Source: Chitinophagaceae bacterium
GTDB taxonomy: Bacteria > Bacteroidota > Bacteroidia > Chitinophagales > Chitinophagaceae
NCBI GenBank assembly: GCA_003168265.1
Contig: PMSV01000023.1
Coordinates: 570,001-634,000, forward strand
Length of the DNA stretch: 64,000 bases
Direction of reading: 5' to 3'
Position numbers and translations under genes: made by a program
Notes under the pieces: generated by a model
The model's database searches: none
Told to the model about the DNA's origin: nothing
Seen by the model: only the letters and a program-made list of their open reading frames with translations
Shown here: positions 16,679-27,042 of the stretch, piece after piece
Position numbering within the stretch: the first letter of the stretch is position 1
Layout of the letters: the number at the start of each line of letters is the position of its first letter

Positions 16679-19600
16679 ATGTCTATGAGCATTTTTTCGA
16701 GCTTGTTTGGGGCTAATAAATCACAGAAGGATATCAAGCTGATTACTCCTTATGTGGAGCAAATCAATGATTTTGTTAAAGCCTACCAAACGCTCAGCAA
16801 CGACGAACTTAGAGGAAAGACAAATGAATTTAGGAAAAGGATTCAGGAGCACCTGCTAAGGATCGATACCGAGATTTCTGACCTTAATAAAAAAGCTGAA
16901 GAATTACCATTCAACGATATTACTGGTAAGGACGGGATCTATAATGAGATTGATGTTCTTAAGAAAGACAGGGATAAGGCGATTGAAGAGGTTTTGAAAG
17001 AATTATTGCCCGAGGCTTTTGCCGTGGTAAAGGAAACTGCCCGGCGTTTCACGGAGAACGAAGAATTGTCTGCCACGGCTACCGAACTGGACAAGGATCT
17101 GAGCGTTAAGAAAGATCATGTGAGCATTAATGGGGAGCAGGTTATTTATAAAAATGCCTGGATGGCTGCAGGTAATCAGATCACCTGGAATATGGTTCAC
17201 TATGATGTGCAGTTGATCGGGGGATCCGTTCTACACCAGGGAAAGATCGCTGAAATGGCCACGGGTGAAGGTAAGACCCTGGTTTCTACCCTGCCTGCCT
17301 ATCTGAATGCCCTTGCAGGGGAAGGGGTGCATATCGTTACTGTAAACGATTACCTGGCCCGCCGTGACTCTGAATGGAACGGGCCCATTTTCGAATGGCT
17401 GGGGCTTACTGTGGACTGCATCGACAAGCATGAACCCAATAGCGAGAACCGCCGCAGAGCCTACATGGCTGATATCATCTATGGAACCAATAATGAATTC
17501 GGCTTCGACTATCTCAGGGATAATATGGTTCATTCTCCGGATGAAATGGTGCAACGCAAACACCATTATGCCATGGTAGATGAAGTGGATAGCGTTTTGA
17601 TCGATGATGCGAGAACTCCGCTGATCATTTCAGGTCCTGTGCCGAGGGGGGACGACCAGCAATACCATATTCTTAAATCCCGCGTAGAAAGACTGGTGGA
17701 GGCACAAAAGAAGGTTACCAACCAGTTCCTGAACGAAGCAAAGAAAAAAATAGGAGAGGGGAATGACGATCCCAAAGACGGAGGGCTGGCTCTTATGCGT
17801 GCTTTTCGCGGCCTTCCTAAATCCGGACCGCTGATAAAATTTTTGAGCGAACCGGGTATCCGGGTCAGACTGCAGAAATCAGAAAATTATTACCTGGCAG
17901 ATCAGCAAAAACAAATGCCGGTGGTCGATGCCGAATTGTTTTTTCATATAGACGAAAAAAACAACCAGGTGGACCTGACCGATAAGGGTATTCAGATGAT
18001 TACCCGGGAAGGAGAGGACCCGGAATTCTTTATCATTCCGGATATCGGTGTGAAGTTGGCCGATATCGAAAAAGGTGAGCTCAACGCCGATGAGAAACTA
18101 CAGAGAAAGGAGGTACTGCTGAATGACTATTCCATAAAAGCCGATCGTATTCATACGGTCCAGCAACTCCTGAAAGCCTATACTTTATTTGATAAGGATA
18201 TTGAATATGTAGTGCTGGAAGGACAGGTGAAGATCGTGGACGAACAGACCGGCCGTATCCTGGATGGCAGGAGGTATAGCGACGGTTTGCATCAGGCTAT
18301 CGAAGCCAAGGAAAATGTGAAGATTGAGGCGGCCACACAAACCTATGCGACCATTACACTGCAAAACTATTTCCGCATGTATCATAAGCTTGCCGGTATG
18401 ACCGGAACAGCGGAAACTGAAGCGGCAGAATTCTGGGATATCTATAAACTCGATGTGGTGACGATCCCGACCAATGTACCTGCTATCAGAAAGGATTTCC
18501 AGGATATGGTTTTCAAGACCAAAAGAGAAAAATACAAGGCGGTGATTGATGAGATTGAAAAACTCAGATCAGAAGGCAGACCTTCATTGGTTGGTACGAC
18601 TTCAGTAGAAGTGAGCGAATTGCTGAGTAAAATGCTGCAGGTAAAGAAGGTCCCTCATAATGTACTCAACGCCAAACAGCATGCACGCGAGGCGCAGGTC
18701 GTAGCAGAAGCCGGTCTGCCCGGGGCCGTGACCATTGCCACCAATATGGCCGGCCGCGGTACGGATATTAAATTGGGGCCTGGCGTAAAAGAAGCCGGAG
18801 GTTTAGCGATCATCGGTACGGAAAGACACGAGAGCCGAAGGGTGGACAGACAGTTGCGAGGCCGCTCTGCACGTCAGGGCGATCCGGGGACATCGTTATT
18901 CTATGTTTCCCTCGAAGACGATCTTATGCGCATGTTCGGCAGCGAGCGCATTGCTTCCCTGATGGACCGCATGGGCTATAAGGAAGGAGAGGTCATTCAG
19001 CACAGCATGGTGACCAAGAGCATCGAACGAGCCCAGAAAAAAGTGGAGGAAAATAATTTCGGTATCCGCAAACGCTTGCTGGAATATGACGATGTCATGA
19101 ACAAACAGCGTAATGTGGTCTATAAAAAACGCAACCATGCATTGTTCGGTGAAAGGCTGGCGCTGGACCTGGACAATGCTTTCTATATCGTTGCCGAAGG
19201 GATTGTGAGTAGTTTTAAGGGCATGGACGATTATGAAGGATTCCGCCTGGCCGCCATTGTCAATTTCGGGATCGACACTACTATCGATAAGGATGAATTT
19301 GACCGGGTCGAGGAAAGGGAATTGAGCGAGAAACTCTATGGGGAAGCAACCAGTGATTACGAACGCAAACAGGAAGAGTTAAGTAAGAATTCGATGCCTG
19401 TGTTTAAGAATATCCTGTTGACCCAGGGAAGGCAGATTGAAAATGTGGTAGTTCCTTTCACCGATGGGAAGAAGACGACCAATGTGCTCGCAAACCTGCA
19501 GAAAACGATCAGCAGCGAAGGAAGGGAACTGGTGAATGCACTGGAAAGACAGATCACGCTGGCCATCATCGACGAGGCCTGGAAGGAACATTTGCGGGCC

Positions 19601-20014
19601 ATGGATGATCTGAAACAAAGCGTGCAAACGGCTTACCTCGAACAGAAGGATCCACTGGTCATCTATAAGATGGAAGCTTTTGGACTTTTCCGTCAGATGG
19701 ATGGGGACACCAATAAGGAGATCGTAAGTTTTCTCTGTCATAGCACAATACCTGTCGAACAAAGCCAGGCTCCCATCAGGGAAGGGAGGGAACAGAAAAC
19801 GGATATGAGCAAGATGAAGGTACGTAAGGAAGAAATGGTCACTTCTGCTGATAGCCATGGGAGGGAAATGGTAAACGAAGGCAGGGACTATTACGAACCT
19901 TCAGAGCCGGTAAAAAAAGAACCTATAAAAGTGGGCCCCAAGATCGGGAGAAACGATCCCTGTCCCTGCGGCAGCGGAAAAAAATACAAGAACTGTCACG
20001 GAAAGGAGGCCTGA
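16679..20014 (+). CDS. secA: Protein translocase subunit SecA
   Basis: The motor ATPase of the Sec pathway, 1111 residues from the ATG at 16679 (an ATG at 16685 is as good). The frame is open to a TTG at 16601, but the extra 26 residues do not resemble a SecA start, whereas SIFSSLFGANKSQKD does. Visible: Walker A ATGEGKTL (about 193), DEVDSVLIDDARTPLIISG (about 300), the AGMTGTAETEA region, NMAGRGTDIKLGPGV, RSARQGDPG, and the C-terminal zinc-binding CPCGSGKKYKNCH. The 200-odd extra residues compared with E. coli SecA include an insertion near 350-450, normal for Bacteroidota. Confidence 0.95.
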   Translation: MSMSIFSSLFGANKSQKDIKLITPYVEQINDFVKAYQTLSNDELRGKTNEFRKRIQEHLLRIDTEISDLNKKAEELPFNDITGKDGIYNEIDVLKKDRDKAIEEVLKELLPEAFAVVKETARRFTENEELSATATELDKDLSVKKDHVSINGEQVIYKNAWMAAGNQITWNMVHYDVQLIGGSVLHQGKIAEMATGEGKTLVSTLPAYLNALAGEGVHIVTVNDYLARRDSEWNGPIFEWLGLTVDCIDKHEPNSENRRRAYMADIIYGTNNEFGFDYLRDNMVHSPDEMVQRKHHYAMVDEVDSVLIDDARTPLIISGPVPRGDDQQYHILKSRVERLVEAQKKVTNQFLNEAKKKIGEGNDDPKDGGLALMRAFRGLPKSGPLIKFLSEPGIRVRLQKSENYYLADQQKQMPVVDAELFFHIDEKNNQVDLTDKGIQMITREGEDPEFFIIPDIGVKLADIEKGELNADEKLQRKEVLLNDYSIKADRIHTVQQLLKAYTLFDKDIEYVVLEGQVKIVDEQTGRILDGRRYSDGLHQAIEAKENVKIEAATQTYATITLQNYFRMYHKLAGMTGTAETEAAEFWDIYKLDVVTIPTNVPAIRKDFQDMVFKTKREKYKAVIDEIEKLRSEGRPSLVGTTSVEVSELLSKMLQVKKVPHNVLNAKQHAREAQVVAEAGLPGAVTIATNMAGRGTDIKLGPGVKEAGGLAIIGTERHESRRVDRQLRGRSARQGDPGTSLFYVSLEDDLMRMFGSERIASLMDRMGYKEGEVIQHSMVTKSIERAQKKVEENNFGIRKRLLEYDDVMNKQRNVVYKKRNHALFGERLALDLDNAFYIVAEGIVSSFKGMDDYEGFRLAAIVNFGIDTTIDKDEFDRVEERELSEKLYGEATSDYERKQEELSKNSMPVFKNILLTQGRQIENVVVPFTDGKKTTNVLANLQKTISSEGRELVNALERQITLAIIDEAWKEHLRAMDDLKQSVQTAYLEQKDPLVIYKMEAFGLFRQMDGDTNKEIVSFLCHSTIPVEQSQAPIREGREQKTDMSKMKVRKEEMVTSADSHGREMVNEGRDYYEPSEPVKKEPIKVGPKIGRNDPCPCGSGKKYKNCHGKEA

Positions 20015-20035
20015 GCCTGGCTGAACTTCATTTCT

Positions 20036-20043
20036 TAGATTTG
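20036..20043 (+). promoter_or_regulatory. Candidate -7 element for aguB-aguA
   Basis: TAGATTTG fits TAnnTTTG, 20 bases before the aguB ATG and 22 bases after the secA stop. No good -33 partner. If used, the leader would be very short. Confidence 0.35.
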
Positions 20044-20062
20044 CAGTCTCAAATAAAAACGC

Positions 20063-20935
20063 ATGGGTAAAGTCAAACTAGGCCTGGTGCAGATGAGTTG
20101 CACAAGCGACAAGGAGGCCAACCTGCAAAAGGCCATTGTTAAGATAAAGGAGGCGGCGGAGCAGGGAGCCCGGATCGTCTGTTTGCAGGAACTATTCACT
20201 TCCCTTTATTTCTGCGATGTCGAAGACTACCGGAATTTCGAATTGGCAGAGGCTATTCCCGGACCTTCTACGGATGCTCTTTCCAAAGTCGCAGTGGAGC
20301 TGGATGTGGTGATCATCGCATCGCTTTTTGAAAAAAGGACAAAAGGAATTTATCACAATACGACTGCGGTCATCGACGCAGGCGGAGCCTACCTGGGAAA
20401 ATACCGCAAGATGCATATCCCGGATGATCCTGCCTATTATGAAAAATTTTACTTTACTCCAGGAGACCTGGGCTATAAGACCTTTAAGACAAAATATGCT
20501 CATATCGGCGTGCTGATCTGCTGGGACCAATGGTATCCTGAGGCTTCACGGATCACTGCACTCATGGGAGCGGATATTTTATTCTATCCGACCGCCATCG
20601 GTTGGGCCAGCGCACAGGACGAGGAAAACAATCGGGAACAATTCAATGCCTGGCAGACCATTCAACGCAGTCATGCCGTTGCTAATGGCGTCCATGTGGT
20701 CAGCGTGAACCGGGTCGGCTCCGAGCAGGATGGCCTGATGAAATTCTGGGGCGGATCCTTCATTTCAAATCCCTTTGGCAGCATACTCTACCAGGCATCA
20801 CATGACCGGGAAGAAACCGTGGTCTGCGAGATCGATACGGCAAAAACTGAATATTACCGAACGCATTGGCCCTTTCTGAGGGACCGAAGGATCGAGTCCT
20901 ACCAGCCGATTATGAGCCGGTTTATTGACCAATAA
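20063..20935 (+). CDS. aguB: N-carbamoylputrescine amidase
   Basis: A 290-residue nitrilase-fold amidohydrolase. The catalytic triad is visible: Glu 43 (CLQELF), Lys 116 (KYRKMHIPDD) and Cys 153 (LICWDQWYPE). The YEKFYFTPGDLGYKTF segment and DQWYPEASR are typical of AguB. It converts N-carbamoylputrescine to putrescine, CO2 and ammonia in the cytosol. The agmatine deiminase gene follows after 11 bases, which supports the substrate assignment strongly. Confidence 0.93.
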   Translation: MGKVKLGLVQMSCTSDKEANLQKAIVKIKEAAEQGARIVCLQELFTSLYFCDVEDYRNFELAEAIPGPSTDALSKVAVELDVVIIASLFEKRTKGIYHNTTAVIDAGGAYLGKYRKMHIPDDPAYYEKFYFTPGDLGYKTFKTKYAHIGVLICWDQWYPEASRITALMGADILFYPTAIGWASAQDEENNREQFNAWQTIQRSHAVANGVHVVSVNRVGSEQDGLMKFWGGSFISNPFGSILYQASHDREETVVCEIDTAKTEYYRTHWPFLRDRRIESYQPIMSRFIDQ

Positions 20936-20946
20936 TATTCAATGAT

Positions 20947-21993
20947 ATGCAGACTCCCGGATCCCTGGGTTATCATTTTCCGGCTGAATTCGCTCAACAT
21001 GAAGCGACATGGCTATCCTGGCCGCATAAGGAAGCATCCTGGCCAAGGAAAATACAGTCCATATTTCCATCCTATGCCCGATTTGTTCGTGAGCTTACAC
21101 TCGGTGAAAAGGTGCGGATCAATGTTTACGGAGAGGCCATGAAGGAAGAGGCTCTGGGCTTGATCAGCCGTGGTCAAGGTGAAGCGAATATCGAAAATGT
21201 GGAGTTTTATTTTAATCCTACCGATGATGCCTGGTGCAGGGATCATGGCCCCGCCTTTCTCATTAATCCTGCGGCTGCTCAAAAAAAGATCATCGTTGAC
21301 TGGGACTATAATGCCTGGGGCAATAAATACCCGCCCTTTGAGCTGGATGATATAATACCTACCTTGATAGGGGAGCATTTTGGATTGCCGGTCTATCATC
21401 CGGGCATCATCATGGAAGGAGGATCGGTTGATTTCAATGGCATAGGAACACTGATCACTTCTACGGCCTGCCTGTTAAATGAAAACCGCAACCCCCATCT
21501 TAAAAGGGAGCAGATTGAAAATTATTTGATGAATTATTATGGGGTCAGACAGGTACTCTGGGTCAGTGAGGGGATCATAGGAGACGATACGGACGGTCAT
21601 ATTGATGACACAGTGCGATTTGTGAATGAGGACACGGTACTGTGCGTGGTGGAAACTGATCCGGATGACGCAAATTATGAGCCCCTGCAAAAAAACTTAT
21701 CGGAAATAAGGGGCATGCGCCTGCCTGATGGGAGGCCTCTGAATATTGTGGAAATTCCGATGCCGGAACCCCTTTATTATGAGGGGCAGCGCCTACCTGC
21801 CTCTTATGCCAATTTTTATATCGCCAACCAATCAGTCATTGTGCCCACTTATCGTTGTGAAAAGGATGAATGGGCGCTTGAGATCATTGGGGAATCATTT
21901 CCAGGGCGGCGGGTCATTGGCATCGACTCCACAGATATCATCTGGGGACTGGGCAGCTTCCATTGTCTGAGCCAGCAGGAGCCTGCGGTCTGA
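20947..21993 (+). CDS. aguA: Agmatine deiminase
   Basis: A 348-residue guanidino-group-modifying enzyme (peptidyl-arginine deiminase fold). Visible are the N-terminal HEATWLSWPH, WCRDHGPAFLIN near 95, the catalytic His in DDTDGHIDDTVRF and the nucleophile Cys at about 340 in GSFHCLSQQEP at the very end. It converts agmatine to N-carbamoylputrescine, which AguB then hydrolyses to putrescine. The pair forms an operon. No arginine decarboxylase is in the window. Confidence 0.93.
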   Translation: MQTPGSLGYHFPAEFAQHEATWLSWPHKEASWPRKIQSIFPSYARFVRELTLGEKVRINVYGEAMKEEALGLISRGQGEANIENVEFYFNPTDDAWCRDHGPAFLINPAAAQKKIIVDWDYNAWGNKYPPFELDDIIPTLIGEHFGLPVYHPGIIMEGGSVDFNGIGTLITSTACLLNENRNPHLKREQIENYLMNYYGVRQVLWVSEGIIGDDTDGHIDDTVRFVNEDTVLCVVETDPDDANYEPLQKNLSEIRGMRLPDGRPLNIVEIPMPEPLYYEGQRLPASYANFYIANQSVIVPTYRCEKDEWALEIIGESFPGRRVIGIDSTDIIWGLGSFHCLSQQEPAV

Positions 21994-22310
21994 GATACCC
22001 AGGGAATTTTCAGGTTAAACAGGGCGGATTACTCACCGGGAGATATTGTTCAAAATCCCGATCATCCCTGAAATTTAATATTTAATTGAAAAAAAACCAT
22101 TTTAGCAAGTGGCAAGCAGCAGATTGGTAAAAAAAAGGGTCTGACAACGTTAATGAAATTTTTCCTGTCAATAGGTTTCCGGGTGATTGAATCTTAGAGC
22201 GCCTCATAATTCTTTAACCAGACTAAGTGAAACGGAATAAACTATCCCATTGTTTTTAATGCTTTAGAAGAAATTGATAAATTCATGCTATATTCCGTTA
22301 AATCTTAAAT
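21994..22310 (+). other. Intergenic region of 317 bases with no recognised gene
   Basis: I see AT-rich tracts (A8 near 22090 and A8 near 22130) and the leader of the next operon, but no coding frame, RNA or clear promoter. It presumably holds the promoter for the uptake operon starting at 22311. Confidence 0.4.
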
Positions 22311-23057
22311 ATGCGAAAATGGTTATTCACCCTATCGCTACTGTCTTTTTCTTGCATTTTCCTAACTCAGGGCCTCCACGCCCAGACCTCTACGGAGGAC
22401 AGCACAAAGGCCTTTGCGTCTAACCAGAAAGCCCAAATCCTTTATTTTAAGACCCTGGGTCGCCAAGCGGAATTATACAGCGGAATCGAATACGTCCCCT
22501 TTCTTGATTTGATCAATGAAGGGCAGCCTTATTTTGGGTCCGATAAATTCGATACGGGGCAGATCAGCTATCACGGAATTAATTATCTGAATGTGCCGAT
22601 CTTATACGACCTGGTGCAGGAGGCGCTTTTGATTCCTGTATCTGAAGGACAACCTCCTGTAGAGCTATATAACGAACTGGTGGATAGCTTTAGCGTTTCC
22701 GGACACCATTTTATCCGGCTAGTAAAGGAAGATGGAGTGGCCGGTTCTCCGCAAACAGGATTTTATGAACAATTGTACCAGGGCCGCTCCTGGGTATTAA
22801 AAAAAGAAGAAAAAAGCATCAGCAAGACCCTGAATGAAACGGGTGCCTACAGGATCATTAAGGATAAGGTCTCCTATTATATAAAAAAGGACGGGCGTTT
22901 TTATGAGGTGAAGGGAAAGGGTTCTGTTTTGAATGTGCTTTCAGATAAGAAGAAAGATTTAAAAAAATACATCTCCAGCCATAACATCAGGTTGTCGGAC
23001 AATATGGATGAGGGGATGGTCCGGTTGCTAAGTTATTATGACGGGAATGGGAATTGA
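22311..23057 (+). CDS. Secreted hypothetical protein, first gene of a TonB-receptor operon
   Basis: A 248-residue protein with a signal peptide (cut near LHAQTST). The mature part contains LYSGIEYVPFLDLINEGQPYF, split here as LYSGIEYVPF and LDLINEGQPYF, and YYIKKDGRFYEVKGKGSVL, a pattern of short strands. I do not recognise the family. It sits 28 bases before the TonB receptor gene, so it is probably periplasmic and linked to that system, for instance as a regulator or accessory factor; this is inference. Confidence 0.65.
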   Translation: MRKWLFTLSLLSFSCIFLTQGLHAQTSTEDSTKAFASNQKAQILYFKTLGRQAELYSGIEYVPFLDLINEGQPYFGSDKFDTGQISYHGINYLNVPILYDLVQEALLIPVSEGQPPVELYNELVDSFSVSGHHFIRLVKEDGVAGSPQTGFYEQLYQGRSWVLKKEEKSISKTLNETGAYRIIKDKVSYYIKKDGRFYEVKGKGSVLNVLSDKKKDLKKYISSHNIRLSDNMDEGMVRLLSYYDGNGN

Positions 23058-23085
23058 GCATCATAACTAAACTAACTAATACAGC

Positions 23086-25872
23086 GTGAGATATATAGTC
23101 ATTATTTTAGCCTGTTGCGGCATGTTGCTGAGATCTTTAGACTCAAATGGTCAACTGTCCGGTCAGGCTCCGCTAGTCAGCCTGGACCTACACCAGGCCA
23201 GTATCCACGAACTGGCTCAGAGCCTGGAAAAACAGAGCGGATGGCGCATCTTCTATGATAGTACAAAATTCGATAGCTCCCGATTTGATTTGAACTTACA
23301 GGAAAGACCATTAACAGAGGCCTTGAAAATGGCTTTTGCAAATACGGATTTTCATTTTTCTGCCGATGCCTATCACCATGTGTTTATAACCAAGGGGATA
23401 ACGCTTCAACCGGAACTGCCAGAAGATTTTTTTGGCAATACGGCATTGGCTAAAAAGGATTCCAGCCAAAAAGCCGCTGAAGAAGAATTCGATGAAAACG
23501 TAAAATCAAAGGATACTGCAGTTCAGGCAAACAAATTGCTGGTATTCGGACAAAAATCCGCGGCTCATCCCAACCAGCGGGTCACTATTTCAGGATATGT
23601 GAAGGATGCCGCAACAGGCGAACCTGTGAACGGAGCCACGGTTTATGTGGAGGATCTCAAGACGGGAGCCGCAGCGGATCAATTTGGATACTATACGCTA
23701 AACATTCCTCAGGGAAGACATATTATCAGTATCCAAAGCATCGAAATGAAGGATACCAGGAGGGAAGTGGTAATTTATAAGGATGCCCATATGAATGTGG
23801 ATATGAGAAAGCAGATAGCCACCCTGAAGAGAGTGGTGATCTCGGCTTCAAAAGTGGCAAACCTGCGAAACGTACAAATGGGCGTACAAAAGATCGATAT
23901 CAAGACCATCAAGACCCTGCCGGTGCTATTCGGGGAAGCGGATATCATGAAAGCCGTGCTAACTATGCCAGGAGTCCAGACGGTTAGCGAGGCGAGCACC
24001 GGCCTTAATGTACGTGGCGGTTCGACCGATCAGAACCTGATCCTCTTTAACGGAGCTACTATCTATAATCCCTCCCATTTTTTCGGAATGTTCTCTGCAT
24101 TTGATCCGGAGGTCGTAAAAGATGTGGAGCTATATAAAAGCAGCATCCCAGCAAAATATGGAGGCAGGCTCTCCTCCGTGCTTGAAGTAAATACGAGGGA
24201 GGGGAATCAAAAAGAATACACGGGCTCGGCAGGAATCGGCCCGCTTACCAGTCGTCTGAATATCGAAGGGCCGATCCAGAAGGACAAGTCCTCCTTTGTA
24301 TTTGGAGCCCGGACCACTTATGCGGACTGGTTGTTGGCACTTCTGCCGGCACAATACAAGAACAGCAAGGCCTCTTTTTACGACCTGAACCTTGACATCA
24401 GCCAGCAGATCGGGAGAAAGGACAATTTATATTTCACAGGCTATCTGAGCAATGACCGGTTTAACCTGAACAACGATACAACCTATGGCTATGGGAACAG
24501 GAATATCGCGGTCAAATGGAAACATAGTTTCAGTAATTCCCTGTATAGCGTTCTTTCCATCGGATATGACCGCTACCAATATTCGATATCCAGCAACCAG
24601 GATTCGCTTACGGCTTATAAATTCTCCTTTGATATCAATCAATATTATTTCCGCCTGCATTTTAACCATTATCTCAGTTCAAAACATACCCTTGAGTATG
24701 GGATCAACTCACTCTATTACAAACTGCATCCCGGGAACTATGAACCGGAAGGTGAGACTTCCCTGGTAGTCCCCCAGGTCATCCAGGCCGAACAGGCCCT
24801 GGAGAGCGCAGTATACCTGAGCGATAAATACACTTTAAGCGATGATTTTTCACTGGAAGCCGGGATCAGGTATTCGGTATATAATTATTTGGGACCCCAG
24901 CAAATAAATAATTATGCTCCGGGACTCCCGCGGTCGGTAGATAATATTACTGATACTTCCTATTATGCCAGCGGCAAGATCATCAAGACCTATCAGGGAC
25001 CGGAATACCGGCTTTCGGCCAGGTATCTGCTGGGCAATGATTATTCATTGAAGGCTGGTTTTAATACACAGCGACAATATATCCATATGCTTTCGAATAC
25101 TGCGGCCATGGCACCAACCGATATCTGGAAACTGAGCGATACCTATATCCGGCCTGTCCTCGGGGACCAGTATTCATTGGGGCTTTATAAGAACCTGAAA
25201 TCGAATACGATGGAGACTTCCTTAGAAGTCTATTATAAGAATATCCTGGATAACCTGGATTACAAGAACGGCGCCCAGCTAGTACTGAATCCCCATATCG
25301 AGACGGATGTGCTAAATACGAAGGGGAAGGCTTATGGAGTCGAATTCCAGATCAAGAAAACCGAGGGGAAATTGACAGGCTGGATCAGCTATACCTATTC
25401 GCGGGTTTTCCTAAAACAGGACGATTCCTATGCTGGACAGCTCATCAACAATGGTAACTATTATCCTGCCGACTATGATATACCAAATGATTTGGTCCTG
25501 GTTGGCAATTACAAGATATCCCACCGCTTCAGCTTTTCATTCAACGGGATTTACAGCACAGGAAGGCCGATCACATTACCGATCGGGCAGTATTATTATG
25601 CGGGCTCTGAAAGGGCTCTTTATTCGGACCGGAATGCTTACCGCATTCCGGATTATTTCCGGACAGATTTTTCGATATTCATAGACGGGAATCATAGGAT
25701 AAAACAAAAACAGAGGACCCATAATTCCTGGTCCCTGGGTGTTTATAACCTGACCGGACGTAAGAATCCCTATTCCGTCTATTATGTTTCACAGAACGGC
25801 GTAGTTACCGGGTATAAATTATCCATATTCGGTTCCGCGATTCCATTTATCAATTTTAATATCAGGTTCTGA
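23086..25872 (+). CDS. TonB-dependent outer membrane receptor with STN and carboxypeptidase-like N-terminal domains
   Basis: 928 residues from a GTG start, with a signal peptide (about 1-22). An STN/secretin-like domain follows (about 28-105: LDLHQASIHELAQSLEKQSG). After a linker comes a carboxypeptidase-like domain (about 165-250: ISGYVKDAATGEPVNGATVY), a plug (about 285-400: MPGVQTVSEASTGLNVRGG, then DQNLILFNGATIYNPSHFFG) and a 22-strand-type barrel ending INFNIRF. An STN domain usually signals to a FecR anti-sigma factor, but no FecR or intact sigma gene is beside it. The ligand is unknown. The lipoproteins downstream are its likely partners. Confidence 0.9.
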   Translation: MRYIVIILACCGMLLRSLDSNGQLSGQAPLVSLDLHQASIHELAQSLEKQSGWRIFYDSTKFDSSRFDLNLQERPLTEALKMAFANTDFHFSADAYHHVFITKGITLQPELPEDFFGNTALAKKDSSQKAAEEEFDENVKSKDTAVQANKLLVFGQKSAAHPNQRVTISGYVKDAATGEPVNGATVYVEDLKTGAAADQFGYYTLNIPQGRHIISIQSIEMKDTRREVVIYKDAHMNVDMRKQIATLKRVVISASKVANLRNVQMGVQKIDIKTIKTLPVLFGEADIMKAVLTMPGVQTVSEASTGLNVRGGSTDQNLILFNGATIYNPSHFFGMFSAFDPEVVKDVELYKSSIPAKYGGRLSSVLEVNTREGNQKEYTGSAGIGPLTSRLNIEGPIQKDKSSFVFGARTTYADWLLALLPAQYKNSKASFYDLNLDISQQIGRKDNLYFTGYLSNDRFNLNNDTTYGYGNRNIAVKWKHSFSNSLYSVLSIGYDRYQYSISSNQDSLTAYKFSFDINQYYFRLHFNHYLSSKHTLEYGINSLYYKLHPGNYEPEGETSLVVPQVIQAEQALESAVYLSDKYTLSDDFSLEAGIRYSVYNYLGPQQINNYAPGLPRSVDNITDTSYYASGKIIKTYQGPEYRLSARYLLGNDYSLKAGFNTQRQYIHMLSNTAAMAPTDIWKLSDTYIRPVLGDQYSLGLYKNLKSNTMETSLEVYYKNILDNLDYKNGAQLVLNPHIETDVLNTKGKAYGVEFQIKKTEGKLTGWISYTYSRVFLKQDDSYAGQLINNGNYYPADYDIPNDLVLVGNYKISHRFSFSFNGIYSTGRPITLPIGQYYYAGSERALYSDRNAYRIPDYFRTDFSIFIDGNHRIKQKQRTHNSWSLGVYNLTGRKNPYSVYYVSQNGVVTGYKLSIFGSAIPFINFNIRF

Positions 25873-25881
25873 ACCAGCAAT

Positions 25882-27042
25882 ATGACTATGAGAGTTATTT
25901 TAATGAGCTTACTGATCGTTTTGATGGCATCCTGCGTTCAGAAATACAATGCGCCGGTTAAGCCAACCTCTACCGGATACCTGGTTGTAGAAGGCTATAT
26001 AAATATCGGAAATGGTCCGACGAATATTATGCTTTCGAGAACGACGCCTTTAAATGACTCTGCAGTTTATCTGGCGGAGAACGGGGGAACGGTCGTTGTA
26101 GAAGGGAGCCATGGCGATAGCGATTTATTGAATCCGCAGGGAAACGGGCTTTATTCGGCCGTTTTGAATCTGAACCAACAGGAACAATACCGGGTCCGGA
26201 TCACGACTTCAAATGGAGAGCAATACCTTTCCGGATTTGAACAGCCTCAATTAACCCCCCCGATCGACAGCATTTTCTGGACGAATACCAGCAGCGGAGT
26301 CCAGGTCTTCGCGGCAACCCATGACCCCACGGATTCCGTCAAATATTATCTTTGGAATTATGAAGAGACTTGGGAATTCCATACTCTCATAAGCAACCTC
26401 GTATGGAGCTATGATAGCGCACTTGACGCAGCTACAGCCGTAGCCTATCGTTATCCGGACATGTCTTATGACAGTTCGATTTACCAGTGCTGGCAAAGCG
26501 ATTCTTCCAGCACGATCATTCTTGGCGCATCTAATCAATTGGGGCAATCGGTCATCGATGCAGCGCCCATTACATCCATACCGCATGCAGATGTGCGCTT
26601 AAGCGTGGAATATAGTATTGAAGTGGATCAAATCGCACTAAGCAAGAATGCCTATACCTTTTTTCAGCAATTGGAGACCAGTTCAACGCAATTGGGATTC
26701 CTTTTCAGCCCGCTGCCCTGGCAACCAGCGGGGAATATCAATTGCCTTACCAATCCCAAGGAAACCGTTGTCGGGTATGTTTATGCTTCAAGACAGCAGA
26801 GCCAGCGGATTTTCATCGGCAACCTGGATGTCCCCGGCTGGGGATATTTGAACGATTGCACGACAGGAAAGGTCGTTAATAATCCGGACAGTGTACCTTA
26901 TTATTACTATGAGAATCTTCCTACTGTACCTTACCAAACTTCAGATTTTGGCAGCATTATCAATTATTTTCTGGAATCCAAGTCGGCTTGTGTGGATTGT
27001 ACTTTAACGGGAACCAACCAAAAACCGGGTTTCTGGCCGTGA
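25882..27042 (+). CDS. DUF4249 lipoprotein, copy 1
   Basis: A 386-residue lipoprotein (lipobox LLIVLMASC, Cys 18). DUF4249 proteins begin like this one (TSTGYLVVEGYINIG, then NIMLSRTTPLNDS) and are encoded beside TonB-dependent receptors in Bacteroidota. They are thought to sit on the outer membrane with the receptor, but the role is not settled. The C-terminus CVDCTLTGTNQKPGFWP is shared with the next gene. The start is 10 bases after the receptor stop. Confidence 0.88.
   Translation: MTMRVILMSLLIVLMASCVQKYNAPVKPTSTGYLVVEGYINIGNGPTNIMLSRTTPLNDSAVYLAENGGTVVVEGSHGDSDLLNPQGNGLYSAVLNLNQQEQYRVRITTSNGEQYLSGFEQPQLTPPIDSIFWTNTSSGVQVFAATHDPTDSVKYYLWNYEETWEFHTLISNLVWSYDSALDAATAVAYRYPDMSYDSSIYQCWQSDSSSTIILGASNQLGQSVIDAAPITSIPHADVRLSVEYSIEVDQIALSKNAYTFFQQLETSSTQLGFLFSPLPWQPAGNINCLTNPKETVVGYVYASRQQSQRIFIGNLDVPGWGYLNDCTTGKVVNNPDSVPYYYYENLPTVPYQTSDFGSIINYFLESKSACVDCTLTGTNQKPGFWP

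Noticed and set aside
26988-27038. Longer start for the second DUF4249 lipoprotein
   Set aside because: The GTG at 27039 aligns exactly with the start of the tandem copy and overlaps the preceding stop in the common GTGA form; the longer form is copy 1 sequence read in another frame.
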